Part shown: one piece after another, positions 1 through 6,811 of the stretch
Layout: each line of letters begins with the position of its first letter
How positions within the stretch are numbered: the first letter of the stretch is position 1
Origin: JACOTV01 sp964445135
Lineage (GTDB): Bacteria; Patescibacteriota; Microgenomatia; UBA1406; GWC2-37-13
DNA length: 19,300 bases
Direction: 5' to 3'
Assembly (NCBI GenBank): GCA_964445135.1
Contig: CAYUJW010000018.1
Location: 1 to 19,300, forward strand
Program-made: the position numbers and the translations under genes
Notes under the pieces: model-generated
Told to the model about the DNA's origin: nothing
What the model saw: the letters and a program-made list of their open reading frames with translations, nothing else
The model's database searches: none

Positions 1-374
<374 letters not shown>

Positions 375-400
375 TGATTAGTTAAACATGACATATAAAC

Positions 401-419
401 GTATTCCGACCTGGAATAC
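401..419 (+). terminator. Hairpin after 23S rRNA, possible terminator or processing signal
   Basis: GTATTCC (401-407) and GGAATAC (413-419) form a perfect 7-bp stem with a 5-nt loop, about 27 nt after the inferred 23S end. There is no T-tract after it, so it is not a classic intrinsic terminator. It could end the rRNA transcript, be part of precursor processing, or be incidental. No 5S rRNA or tRNA is visible between the 23S end and the next gene at 455. Confidence 0.35.
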
Positions 420-454
420 ATGACCACCTGACAGTAGTATCTACAACTCACTCC

Positions 455-1009
455 ATGTCAATTGTCGAAACGATACGAAATTCCAAATTGCGCTATACTG
501 TGCCCATGGGGATGACTGCGTCTCGACCGTTGCTTGGAGCTGTGGCAGTATACGAATCTTTTCAAGCTCGTCCACTCACCGCCCTTGCCTATCTTATCGC
601 TGCACAAATAACTGATGCCGACGGATACGTGGCACGAAAGCTTGATGCGACTTCAAAAGTAGGTGCGTATGCAGATACGATGGCAGATGGCGCCCTGCGA
701 GTCGAAAGTGCGGCGGTGCTTGCCACTGTCATCAATCCAGTGCTTGGAGCGCTTGCACTTCTTGCCGAAGCTGATGTTATTTCAAGTAATGCCAAGCACA
801 ATACTCGCGATCTGGCACAAGTGCCCATAATCCCAAAAGGTGCAAAACATGGAACAGTGGCCCAAGACATTGGCGTATCAGCGGCGTTGTTGGGCGAAGG
901 AATTGGAAAAGCGAACATCAGTGCGGCAGGCGGCGCAATCGTTGCCGCTTCATCTCTGTGGCGCGCACGATCATATCGTCAAGTATTTAAATACCAAGAA
1001 AAAAAGTAA
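455..1009 (+). CDS. CDP-alcohol phosphatidyltransferase-family membrane protein (PgsA-like, divergent)
   Basis: A 184-aa protein with the hallmark of phospholipid-synthesising CDP-alcohol phosphatidyltransferases: D56-G57-x2-A60-R61-x8-G70-x3-D74-x3-D78. It also has an upstream TASRPLLG segment (21-28) in the place of the usual T-x2-R of the first helix. The family transfers a phosphatidyl group from CDP-diacylglycerol to an alcohol such as glycerol-3-phosphate at the inner face of the membrane. Hydrophobic stretches around 26-50, 83-103 and 136-165 fit membrane helices. The first Asp of the canonical D-x2-D-G is not in register: residue 53 is Thr and the Asp is at 54, so catalysis or substrate may differ. 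It is the first gene after the rRNA. A weak TAnnnT box lies at 438-443 and no Shine-Dalgarno is seen. The family assignment is fairly secure; the acceptor alcohol is not. Confidence 0.72.
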   Translation: MSIVETIRNSKLRYTVPMGMTASRPLLGAVAVYESFQARPLTALAYLIAAQITDADGYVARKLDATSKVGAYADTMADGALRVESAAVLATVINPVLGALALLAEADVISSNAKHNTRDLAQVPIIPKGAKHGTVAQDIGVSAALLGEGIGKANISAAGGAIVAASSLWRARSYRQVFKYQEKK

Positions 1010-1031
1010 ACCTGTAATATCAACATTATCT

Positions 1032-1322
1032 ATGAAACATAAAGAACAACTACCATCTATCTCACAACGCACAGGTTGGGCGCTTGCCAGCGGTTACTCA
1101 GCACTTATTGGTGCGGCAGCTGTTGGAACGTATGCTCATCAGACTTTCGAGACGTCGCCTATTGAAACAGCAAGCGTTGCCTCAACAGTTGGACTTATGA
1201 CGCTGGCGCTTTGCGCAGGCCTCTATAAACACGATCGTCGCAGACTGCCATTTGCGCAAACACAAAAACAGTTCAGTAGCAATACGGATCGCTCTCAAGT
1301 AGACACAGGTATATCCGCCTAG
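1032..1322 (+). CDS. Small hypothetical membrane protein with two predicted helices
   Basis: I do not recognise this 96-aa product. The open frame extends upstream to an ATG at 840, but that part overlaps the preceding gene and reads as its shadow. I chose ATG 1032 because the protein then has a short polar start, two hydrophobic segments (about 15-33 and 46-64), a basic KHDRRR stretch (about 66-71) and a polar tail, typical of a small membrane protein. A weak TAATAT box at 1015-1020 lies 11 nt before the ATG, similar to the short promoter-start distances elsewhere in the window. It sits between the phosphatidyltransferase-like gene and ruvC, which says little about its role. It could be a non-coding shadow, but the clean two-helix pattern argues for a real gene. 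Confidence 0.5.
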   Translation: MKHKEQLPSISQRTGWALASGYSALIGAAAVGTYAHQTFETSPIETASVASTVGLMTLALCAGLYKHDRRRLPFAQTQKQFSSNTDRSQVDTGISA

Positions 1323-1388
1323 TTTCGGAGCGCACCTGGTCCTTTGACGCAAGTATACCCTCCTTGTGTACCAACTTTGCCTGTGCAT

Positions 1389-1397
1389 TGTTATACT
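1389..1397 (+). promoter_or_regulatory. Extended -10 promoter of ruvC (leaderless type)
   Basis: TGT-TATACT forms an extended -10 element ending 6 nt before the ATG at 1404. With the usual 6-7 nt from -10 to transcription start, the transcript would begin at or within a base of the start codon. I see no good -35 box at 16-18 nt spacing; the TGn extension may compensate. Confidence 0.6.
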
Positions 1398-1403
1398 GAG
1401 CGC

Positions 1404-1895
1404 ATGAATGTACTTGGTATTGATTCGGGAATTGAACGCGTTGGTTGGGCGGTCTTTGATCGAAACGAGCGCGATACGCAAAAAAGTGTCTACGTTGCCT
1501 CGGGACTTATTAAAACCCCCTCAAAAAACTCAGTTTCCGACCGCCTTCTTCAAATATATGATGAGCTTGAAGTAATTATTGAAGCTCATGATGTAGATGA
1601 AGTAGCGATGGAGCAGCTATTCTTTTTTAAAAATCAAAAAACGGTCATTCCTGTCGCCCAAGCGCAAGGCGCAATACTTACGCTTTGCGGAAAAAGGGGA
1701 TTGCCACTGGTATTTCTGACCCCGCTTCAGATCAAGCAAATTATTACAGGATACGGCACCGCAGATAAGCTTGCTGTGCAAAAAATGCTTGGGATTATCC
1801 TGAAGCTTGAGGCCGAGCTCAAACAAGATGACCAAGCCGACGCCATTGCGTGCGCTCTGGCGTATTGTTATCAAAATCGTAGCCTGCTACAATGA
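1404..1895 (+). CDS. ruvC: Crossover junction endodeoxyribonuclease RuvC
   Basis: A 163-aa Holliday-junction resolvase, the normal RuvC length. RuvC dimers cut four-way junctions symmetrically during recombinational repair, working with RuvAB. The RNase H-like fold is clear: the first strand has D7 in LGIDSG, E70 lies in AMEQLFF, and the C-terminal acidic pair is D143/D146 in DDQADA. The basic motif LQIKQIITGYGTADK (108-122) matches the conserved substrate-contact region. All four acidic catalytic positions are present, so the enzyme should be active. The frame is open upstream to 1344, but ATG 1404 matches the family N-terminus and has a -10 box just upstream. The usual yebC, ruvA and ruvB neighbours are absent here. 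Its final codons contain the promoter of gpmI. Confidence 0.95.
   Translation: MNVLGIDSGIERVGWAVFDRNERDTQKSVYVASGLIKTPSKNSVSDRLLQIYDELEVIIEAHDVDEVAMEQLFFFKNQKTVIPVAQAQGAILTLCGKRGLPLVFLTPLQIKQIITGYGTADKLAVQKMLGIILKLEAELKQDDQADAIACALAYCYQNRSLLQ
1865..1893 (+). promoter_or_regulatory. Promoter of gpmI inside the end of ruvC
   Basis: TTGTTA (1865-1870), a 17-nt spacer and TACAAT (1888-1893) preceded by TGC give a near-ideal promoter with an extended -10. It ends 8 nt before the gpmI ATG at 1902, so transcription should start close to the ATG. The whole element lies within the coding end of ruvC, and the last T of the -10 is the first base of its TGA stop. Confidence 0.7.
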
Positions 1896-1901
1896 GTCCA
1901 C

Positions 1902-3542
1902 ATGAATAAAGTAATCTTGGTAATATTTGATGGGTACGGCATTGCAGCGCCAGGCCCCGGAAATCCGGTCTCATTGGCCAACATCAAAACCCTTCAATCC
2001 ATTCTTTACGCATATCCAAACACCACCCTTAAAGCGTCTGGTGAGGCCGTGGGACTGCCTGCCTCTGATGTGGGGAACACCGAAGTTGGCCATATAAATT
2101 TAGGAGCCGGAAAGATCGTATATCAAGACTTACCACGCATTAACATGGCAATTGCAGACGGAAGCTTTCATGAGAATCCCGCGTTCGTTCAAGCTGCCGA
2201 GCATATCGAAAAGACCGGTGGAAAGCTCCATCTTATTGGTCTTATCGGGGAAGGTTATGTCCATTCAAGCATTGAACACCTCCATGCATTATTACACTTT
2301 GCCAAAGAGCGCCAGATTACCAAAACATATATCCATGCAATAACTGACGGTCGAGATTCACCACCAAAGGCAGCCCTTGAAACTATCAAATCTTTACAGC
2401 AAAAGCTGGACACGCTGGGCGTTGGACGGATTGCAACAGTCATGGGGCGTTATTGGGCAATGGACCGCGACCACCGCTGGGAGCGGATTGAACCGGCATA
2501 TCGCTGTCTCACCGCAGGGAGCGGCGCACAAGCGTTGACTGCAATGGATGCAATTCAACAATCATACAATCAAGATAAGACGGATGAGTTTGTTGCGCCA
2601 ACGAATATGATGGTAGATGGCGCACCGGTTGCCCTGATTGAAAAAGGTGACGCAGTCATCTACTTCAATTTCAGAATTGATCGACCGCGTGAACTCACCA
2701 AGGCATTTGTCTTTGATAATTTTGAAGCTGATGCAAATAATAAGCAGTCGTTTGATCCTTATTCCATCAAATACACAAAGTCCCACGTAATGCAGGAAAA
2801 ACCCGATCAAAGCGCACCGTTTGCACGCGGCCCCAAGATTCAGGATCTCTTATTTGTCACGATGACTGAATATGAGCGCGGGTTGCCTGTGACTGTGGCA
2901 TATCCACCTTCGATTGTCCAAATCCCTTTGGGGCGTATTCTGTCTGAGGCGGGAATGAATCAGCTTCGTATGGCAGAATCAGAAAAGGAGCGATTTGTGG
3001 GATATTATTTCAATGGTCTACGCGAAGAACCATTTCCTCAGGAAGATCACTACATTACCCCTTCACCAAAAGTGGCAACGTATGACCTAAAGCCCGAGAT
3101 GTCCGCACACGAACAAACACAGAACTTAATTTCAAAGATGCGCGAAGATAAGTACCAGTTTATTCTTATTAATTATGCAAATGCAGATATGGTGGGGCAT
3201 ACGGGAAATATCGAGGCATCAATTAAGGCACTCGTCGCACTTGATGAATGTATGGTCAGGTTGATTGACGCGGCCGCACAAACTGGATACACCATATTAT
3301 TGACAGCAGACCACGGAAATGTAGAGCAAAAAATCAACCCCCAAACGGGACAAATATCAACCGAGCATACCTCAAACCCGGTACCATTTGTGGCAATATC
3401 ACCGGCGTTTGCCGGACGCATGGTACATCTGGAAAGTGGAATACTTGCGGATGTTGCACCAACCGTACTCGCCTTGCTTGGCATTCTTCCCCCCTCAGAC
3501 ATGACAGGGCGCAACTTGCTTTCAAGCGTACTTGATCACTAA
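1902..3542 (+). CDS. gpmI: 2,3-bisphosphoglycerate-independent phosphoglycerate mutase
   Basis: A 546-aa cytosolic glycolytic enzyme that interconverts 3- and 2-phosphoglycerate through a phosphoenzyme, using two Mn ions; somewhat longer than the usual ~510 aa. Alkaline-phosphatase-superfamily motifs occur in order: IFDGYG with metal ligand D10; the nucleophile region DVGNTEVGHINLGAG; H121 in GYVHSS; TDGRDSPP; the YWAMDRDHRWER motif; FNFRIDRPREL; D429/H433 in NADMVGHTGN; D470/H471 in TADHGN; and a late EHTSNPVPF. The family's phosphoserine nucleophile is replaced by Thr at residue 60 (codon ACC at 2079-2081). All other key residues are kept, so a working enzyme is likely, since Thr serves as nucleophile in other members of the superfamily. 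It has its own promoter and ends 3 nt from the convergent kinase gene. The family call is very secure. Confidence 0.95.
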   Translation: MNKVILVIFDGYGIAAPGPGNPVSLANIKTLQSILYAYPNTTLKASGEAVGLPASDVGNTEVGHINLGAGKIVYQDLPRINMAIADGSFHENPAFVQAAEHIEKTGGKLHLIGLIGEGYVHSSIEHLHALLHFAKERQITKTYIHAITDGRDSPPKAALETIKSLQQKLDTLGVGRIATVMGRYWAMDRDHRWERIEPAYRCLTAGSGAQALTAMDAIQQSYNQDKTDEFVAPTNMMVDGAPVALIEKGDAVIYFNFRIDRPRELTKAFVFDNFEADANNKQSFDPYSIKYTKSHVMQEKPDQSAPFARGPKIQDLLFVTMTEYERGLPVTVAYPPSIVQIPLGRILSEAGMNQLRMAESEKERFVGYYFNGLREEPFPQEDHYITPSPKVATYDLKPEMSAHEQTQNLISKMREDKYQFILINYANADMVGHTGNIEASIKALVALDECMVRLIDAAAQTGYTILLTADHGNVEQKINPQTGQISTEHTSNPVPFVAISPAFAGRMVHLESGILADVAPTVLALLGILPPSDMTGRNLLSSVLDH

Positions 3543-3545
3543 CGC

Positions 3546-4460
3546 TTAATTTGCTCCTTTTTTTGCAAGAATGACGACCGCATAGGCTGCGCCCGCACGC
3601 ATCGCACGAGGCACATCTTCATGACGAACATATGATGCAATAAATGCCGCAGTGTAGGCATCGCCGCACCCCGTTGAATCAACAACTTTTTTGGCGTGCT
3701 TGGCCGGCTGATAATATACGTGTCCGTCTATATATGCATAACTTCCATTTTTCCCATCAGTTACCACGATAAGGTCGCTCGTCATCGATGGCACCATATG
3801 CGCAACACTTGATCGAAAATCAATCTCTTCCCGCTTTTTTTTCACCAGTTGTGCAAATTCATGGGTATTTACGATCAGCATTTTGGTATACGTTAATAGC
3901 GCTTCGATTTCATCTTCGCTGCGTCGACAGTCAGCTGTTCCCAAATTCACGACGGTAAAAACACCCTTGTCAACCAACTGCTTCTTCAGGCGTGCTCGCA
4001 CCTCAACCCCGACATCGGGCATATTTCCAAAATAAACGGCCCGTACCGTTGTTTTTGCAATTGCACGTACAATTTTTTGTTCAGCTTGCGAATGGCGGTG
4101 TGGGGCGCTATGCATGAGAATAGTACGTTCTCCATTTGCCCCAAGCAAGATGACAGAGAGGTTTGTGTCTTTCTGATTAAATAAAACGAATTTAGTACTC
4201 ACTTTACCCGTTTTCAATCGCGCCATAGTATTTTTTCGAAACGCATTGTTGCCAATCATACCAACAACTGCAGTTTTAAGCCCATATCTTCGCGCCCCAA
4301 TTGCCACATTTGCGCCACCTCCACCAACGTGAAGTTCATACTCCTCGATTCGATACTTCCCCCCCACAGCCAAATACAAACGGTCATCTTTCTTGGTTAA
4401 TGCATCTGCTGAAAAATATATATCAGTGCTGATATTTCCGATGGAGATGAGGTCATACAT
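3546..4460 (-). CDS. PfkB-family carbohydrate or nucleoside kinase
   Basis: A 304-aa (from ATG 4460) ribokinase/PfkB-superfamily kinase that transfers phosphate from ATP to a sugar or nucleoside. Evidence: the N-terminal SIGNISTDIYF strand; the GGGGANVAIGARRYG substrate-binding motif (about 46-60); TDGKNGSYAY near 234-243; and the C-terminal signature DSTGCGDAYTAAF (from 261), whose second Asp (267) is the catalytic base of the family. The frame extends two codons to a TTG at 4466. I prefer ATG 4460 because a -35/-10 pair sits 8 nt before it. The substrate cannot be fixed: fructose, ribose, adenosine and tagatose-phosphate kinases share these motifs. It is convergent with gpmI and divergent from the holA-like gene. 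Confidence 0.85.
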   Translation of the reverse strand: MYDLISIGNISTDIYFSADALTKKDDRLYLAVGGKYRIEEYELHVGGGGANVAIGARRYGLKTAVVGMIGNNAFRKNTMARLKTGKVSTKFVLFNQKDTNLSVILLGANGERTILMHSAPHRHSQAEQKIVRAIAKTTVRAVYFGNMPDVGVEVRARLKKQLVDKGVFTVVNLGTADCRRSEDEIEALLTYTKMLIVNTHEFAQLVKKKREEIDFRSSVAHMVPSMTSDLIVVTDGKNGSYAYIDGHVYYQPAKHAKKVVDSTGCGDAYTAAFIASYVRHEDVPRAMRAGAAYAVVILAKKGAN

Positions 4461-4468
4461 ACCCAATA

Positions 4469-4498
4469 ATGGTACCTAAGCCGCCACATATTGTCCAA
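4469..4498 (-). promoter_or_regulatory. Minus-strand promoter of the PfkB kinase (leaderless type)
   Basis: Read on the minus strand: TTGGAC (4493-4498), an 18-nt spacer, then TACCAT (4469-4474), ending 8 nt before the ATG at 4460. The expected transcription start falls on or next to the start codon. The region is shared with the divergent promoter of the holA-like gene. Confidence 0.55.
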
Positions 4499-4516
4499 CG
4501 AATGGGCGCCTTCCTA

Positions 4517-4525
4517 TGGTATAGT
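4517..4525 (+). promoter_or_regulatory. Extended -10 promoter of the holA-like gene (leaderless type)
   Basis: TGG-TATAGT ends 8 nt before ATG 4534. No convincing -35 box at 16-18 nt is visible; the TG extension may substitute. It lies about 20 nt from the -35 of the divergent kinase promoter, so the two could compete or be co-regulated. Confidence 0.55.
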
Positions 4526-4533
4526 TTCCATAC

Positions 4534-5232
4534 ATGATTACGATCTATTGCGGCGAAGACACAGCTGCCTCAAGATTGGCATACACCCATGCGGTACAAA
4601 CGCTTCAAAAAGGCGGGGATTTCCAGGTGCGCGAACTTGTCGTAAAAGATCTCCCCGCACTTCTGACAAACGATACGGAAACAGGCTTGTTTGCAAATCA
4701 AATCATATATACCCTTGAGCACCTCAATAAGCAACTGGGGAGAAAGTCGGCAAAAGATACCTATTGGATGGCGCTTGATAAGCTGGCGCAAGATCCGGCT
4801 ATTCATATAGTTGTCTGGGAAAAAGATCTTCCCAAACGACAACTTCGATATGCAGCCACTGCGAAGCTTCAGGTCAAGGAAAGTAAGCCCGACGCTTCAA
4901 TTTTTGCCCTCATTGAGCTATGCACACCAACACAAAAGGTGGAATTTTTGTCTGGACTAGATCGATTTTGTACAAAAACAAATGAGATGTTTGTGTACAT
5001 CATGCTTCTTCGACACATACGATCATTAGTTGCGTTATCGGTTGACCCAACCTCAGTCAAACTTCCGCCATGGCAAGTGGGGAAACTGAAAGCAATGGCT
5101 CATGCCTGGCCAACTCCAAATCTCATTGCGTTCTACGATAAACTCATGGCAATTGAAATGAGCCTCAAAACAGGAAGAAATGCCTATTCAATCAAACAAT
5201 CCATCGATATACTTTCCTGCTATTATTTGTAA
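4534..5232 (+). CDS. holA: DNA polymerase III delta subunit-like protein (short HolA)
   Basis: A 232-aa protein whose C-terminal third fits HolA, the clamp-loader subunit that opens the sliding clamp: MLLRHIRSLVAL (157-168), then LPPWQVGKLKAMAHAW (177-192), NLIAFYDKLMAIEMSLKTGR (196-215) and a final hydrophobic helix. This matches the typical HolA pattern of LLRQ..., HP(F/W)...K, an alpha-helical region with K-T-G, and a terminal ILxL. The N-terminus (ITIYCGEDTAASR) takes the place of the degenerate AAA+ domain start; HolA is naturally non-ATPase. The usual family length is about 320-340 aa, so roughly 100 residues of the AAA+ and linker domains are missing. The assignment rests mainly on the C-terminal collar domain. 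It is expressed from its own promoter and followed by the phosphohexomutase gene. Confidence 0.7.
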   Translation: MITIYCGEDTAASRLAYTHAVQTLQKGGDFQVRELVVKDLPALLTNDTETGLFANQIIYTLEHLNKQLGRKSAKDTYWMALDKLAQDPAIHIVVWEKDLPKRQLRYAATAKLQVKESKPDASIFALIELCTPTQKVEFLSGLDRFCTKTNEMFVYIMLLRHIRSLVALSVDPTSVKLPPWQVGKLKAMAHAWPTPNLIAFYDKLMAIEMSLKTGRNAYSIKQSIDILSCYYL

Positions 5233-5240
5233 AGAAGGGG

Positions 5241-5246
5241 TATAAT
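5241..5246 (+). promoter_or_regulatory. Candidate -10 box upstream of the phosphohexomutase gene
   Basis: A perfect TATAAT lies 9 nt after the holA-like stop codon. There is no clear -35 at proper spacing. If used, it gives a leader of roughly 105 nt before ATG 5360, much longer than for other genes in this window, and that leader contains the two palindromes at 5319-5347. Confidence 0.4.
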
Positions 5247-5318
5247 GATGCGTGGATTTGTGAGCACATGCGATTGCACTATTCACCGATACACATTGTC
5301 CATATATTAATTAGTAGT

Positions 5319-5347
5319 TGTGCACACCGTAACAAGGAGTGCACTCC
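5319..5347. promoter_or_regulatory. Two GTGCAC-centred palindromes in the phosphohexomutase leader
   Basis: TGTGCACA (5319-5326) and GGAGTGCACTCC (5336-5347) are perfect palindromes whose centres are 19 bp apart. The second can also fold in RNA as a 4-bp stem with a TGCA loop, hiding the AAGGAG at 5334-5339, which is the only Shine-Dalgarno-like run seen near a start here. They could be a DNA operator or a translational control element; neither is proven. Confidence 0.35.
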
Positions 5348-5359
5348 ATATATCACTAT

Positions 5360-6760
5360 ATGAATACCTCAATATTCAAAGCCTACGACATACGTGGCAT
5401 TTATCCAACCGACATCAATGAAGAAGTCTTTGAGACGGTAATCGCCTCAATCGCACATTTTTTTAAGCAAAAACTGAACAATCAGTCGCCAAAAATACTT
5501 CTTTCGCGCGACATGCGTGTTTCTTCACCGAGCCTCTATCAAGTTGCACTCAAAACGTTGGTTGCAAGCGGTGTACAGGTTATTGATGCTGACTTGCTCC
5601 CAACCCCAACATTTTACTACGGGGTGCTCAAACACAAATATGATGGGGGAATTCATGTCACCGCATCACACAATCCAAAAGAATACGCGGGAACAAAGTT
5701 TGTGTTGCGTGATGGGGACCAAATCATCAAGATTGGAAAAGAAACGGGTATGAATGATATTCGCGAACTCGCGACAAATGAAAGCTACCCGCCATATACC
5801 AACACGGGGACAGTTGTTCAAAATCGAACCATACTTGATGAGGAAGTTGAAGAAGCGCTTGCAGACTTTGACACAAGTCAGCTCAAACCTTATCGTGTGG
5901 TGGCAGACCCCGCAAACGGCATGGGAAGCTTGTATCTCAAGAAAGTGTTTGAGCATATTCCAGGCACTCTCAGCATGATTAATGATGAGCTAGACGGAAC
6001 GTTCCCTGCCCATCAGGCGGATCCACTCGACTTTGATAATCTTATTCCACTTCAAGAGGAAGTAAAGAAAGAAGGCGCAGACTTTGGTGTCGAGCCAGAT
6101 GGTGACGGCGACCGTATATTTTTCGTAGACGAAAAAGGCGCAGTGATTCCCGCAACTATGATCTCAGCACTTATTGCTTCGCAGGTCCTCACTCACAATC
6201 CACAGGCAAATGTGATTGTTGATATACGCTACACTCGAAACGTTACGCACGTTGTTGAAAAGCATGGTGGCACGCTACATATCAGCAAAGTTGGTCATGC
6301 ATTTATCACACAAGACGTGAATCGTCATGAGGCCTTTTTTGCAGGTGAATCATCTGGACACTTTTACTTTGGCGCAAATGGTGGGGCAGAAAGCGCAGTC
6401 AAAGTGCTTCTTTATGTCATTGATGCGATGAGCAGAAGCGGTCAACCACTTTCTCGCGTATTAGAGAGCCTTCATACGTCATTTGAGTCTGGCGAGCGCA
6501 ATTTCGTACTAAGTGTAGGCACCGTCGCACAAGATTTGGTGAAAAAAATTGCCGAAAAATACAAAGATGGCACCGTGTCAGAACTTGATGGGTTGGCGGT
6601 TGACTATGCGGATTGGCGATTTAATATTAGATCATCAAATACCGAGCCACTGCTTCGACTGAACGTTGAAGCAGACAACGAGCAGCTGATGCAACAACAT
6701 TTTGAAACGCTTACCCAACTCATCATTGAAAGTGGCGCGAGTATCAAAGGCTCACACTAA
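5360..6760 (+). CDS. Phosphomannomutase/phosphoglucomutase
   Basis: A 466-aa alpha-D-phosphohexomutase that interconverts hexose-6- and hexose-1-phosphates, feeding GDP-mannose or UDP-glucose synthesis. All four signature loops are present: the phosphoserine loop TASHNPKE with S103; the metal loop PDGDGDR with D247, D249 and D251; the sugar-specificity loop GESSGH with E330; and the phosphate-binding loop RSSNTEP starting at R424. Length is normal. The frame extends seven codons upstream to a GTG at 5339, but ATG 5360 gives the standard N-terminus NTSIFKAYDIRGIYP. The GExSGH motif fits dual PMM/PGM enzymes, so the sugar cannot be decided. It is a plausible supplier of sugar-1-phosphates for the downstream glycosyltransferases. 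Confidence 0.92.
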   Translation: MNTSIFKAYDIRGIYPTDINEEVFETVIASIAHFFKQKLNNQSPKILLSRDMRVSSPSLYQVALKTLVASGVQVIDADLLPTPTFYYGVLKHKYDGGIHVTASHNPKEYAGTKFVLRDGDQIIKIGKETGMNDIRELATNESYPPYTNTGTVVQNRTILDEEVEEALADFDTSQLKPYRVVADPANGMGSLYLKKVFEHIPGTLSMINDELDGTFPAHQADPLDFDNLIPLQEEVKKEGADFGVEPDGDGDRIFFVDEKGAVIPATMISALIASQVLTHNPQANVIVDIRYTRNVTHVVEKHGGTLHISKVGHAFITQDVNRHEAFFAGESSGHFYFGANGGAESAVKVLLYVIDAMSRSGQPLSRVLESLHTSFESGERNFVLSVGTVAQDLVKKIAEKYKDGTVSELDGLAVDYADWRFNIRSSNTEPLLRLNVEADNEQLMQQHFETLTQLIIESGASIKGSH

Positions 6761-6787
6761 CGAAAGCTCTTTGCCTGCTGGCATTTT

Positions 6788-6796
6788 TGCTATACT
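6788..6796 (+). promoter_or_regulatory. Extended -10 promoter of the large membrane protein gene
   Basis: TGC-TATACT ends 15 nt before ATG 6812, predicting a leader of under 10 nt. No good -35 box is seen at 16-18 nt. Confidence 0.5.
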
Positions 6797-6811
6797 TGAT
6801 TCACGACAATT

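Noticed and set aside
840..1031. Upstream extension of the small membrane protein frame to ATG 840
   Set aside because: It overlaps the coding region of the phosphatidyltransferase-like gene in another frame and its sequence lacks the character of a real domain.
4461..4466. TTG start for the PfkB kinase
   Set aside because: It adds just two codons; ATG 4460 has the promoter at the same 8-nt distance seen for other genes.
4491..4718. 75-aa frame on the plus strand
   Set aside because: Overlaps the well-supported holA-like gene in another frame; composition is that of a shadow frame.
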